A stretch of 5,813 bases of DNA, from positions 1 to 5,813 of the forward strand of contig JAGLQD010000166.1 of assembly GCA_023136985.1 (NCBI GenBank), in the 5' to 3' direction. Each line of letters starts with the position of its first letter. Within the stretch, counting starts at the first letter, position 1. Source of the stretch: Candidatus Sabulitectum sp. (GTDB lineage: Bacteria; Fermentibacterota; Fermentibacteria; Fermentibacterales; JCC-6). The notes under the pieces were generated by a model, which ran no database searches, had not been told where the DNA came from, and was given only the letters and a program-made list of their open reading frames with translations. A program made the position numbers and the translations under genes. Positions 5,644 through 5,813 of the stretch are shown here, in pieces.

Positions 5644-5813
5644 CGCCCATACACATTCAGCCATGGTTTTCGGCTCAGCCACAGGCGCAACACTCGATAC
5701 GTGCTGCTGGTCAGGCTGGGACCTGCTGCTACTCCTGAGTAGCTCAACCGGCAGGAAGCACCAAGCTGAGCCTGGCGCACCAACGCTTGAACTCACTGGT
5801 TTTTACAGAGCGC
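5644..5813. other. GC-richer tail without a supported gene
   Basis: A plus frame from 5663 (ATG) stays open to the window edge but has low-complexity leucine and serine runs. Another plus frame, closed at about 5742, is equally weak. A perfect inverted repeat, GCTACTC-CT-GAGTAGC, lies at 5728-5743. Part of 5735-5800 looks loosely like a tRNA D-arm but lacks an acceptor stem and a T-arm. No feature here is firm. Confidence 0.4.

Noticed and set aside
5735..5800. tRNA-like stretch with TAGCTCAACCGGCAG
   Set aside because: It resembles a D-arm, but there is no pairing acceptor stem, no good anticodon stem and no TTC-type T-loop.
1..5813. CRISPR array, rRNA, transposase or integrase gene
   Set aside because: No regularly spaced repeats, no rRNA-like sequence, and no DDE, HUH or tyrosine or serine recombinase motif was found in any frame examined.

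Overview
The window looks like an accessory stretch of a prokaryotic genome of moderate, AT-leaning composition. It carries intact genes, clearly broken genes and one compact two-gene module. The organism cannot be fixed from the sequence. The gene types (a stand-alone DEDD exonuclease of the YprB kind, an AAA/DUF4143 ATPase, a DUF1703-type nuclease remnant and an overcoming-type ATPase with a nuclease-like partner) are all common in anaerobic bacteria and in methanogenic archaea. Shine-Dalgarno sites precede two of the genes, which fits both groups.

Left part (1-2395, plus strand). An intact RNase H-fold exonuclease gene (71-928) overlaps a short, doubtful reading frame (916-1125). A non-coding gap follows, holding a striking 35-bp dyad (1170-1204). 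Directly after it comes an intact ATPase with an AAA_14 N-terminus and a DUF4143 C-terminus (1226-2395).

Middle (2419-3059). Convergent to that ATPase, only 23 bases away, is the C-terminal nuclease half of a DUF1703-type protein (2419-2784, minus) whose ATPase half is missing. About 275 bases without a convincing gene follow.

Module (3060-5005, minus strand). A 442-residue AAA_15/AAA_21-type ATPase is followed after 3 bases by a small protein with a D...ExK motif of the PD-(D/E)XK type. This second gene is split by a frameshift exactly at a run of seven A residues (3419-3425). An ATPase with a small nuclease-like effector is the layout of several phage-defence systems (for example PARIS, Septu and Gabija), but I do not recognise this pairing. 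A near-identical 17/19-bp direct repeat lies on either side of the module (2978-2996 and 5155-5171).

Right part (5172-5813). No intact gene is visible. Remnants are a PIN-like N-terminal fragment overlapped by the end of another small frame (minus, antitoxin-toxin-like layout) and a plus-strand coding-like fragment of unknown family that becomes more GC-rich. This is the pattern of repeated insertion and decay.
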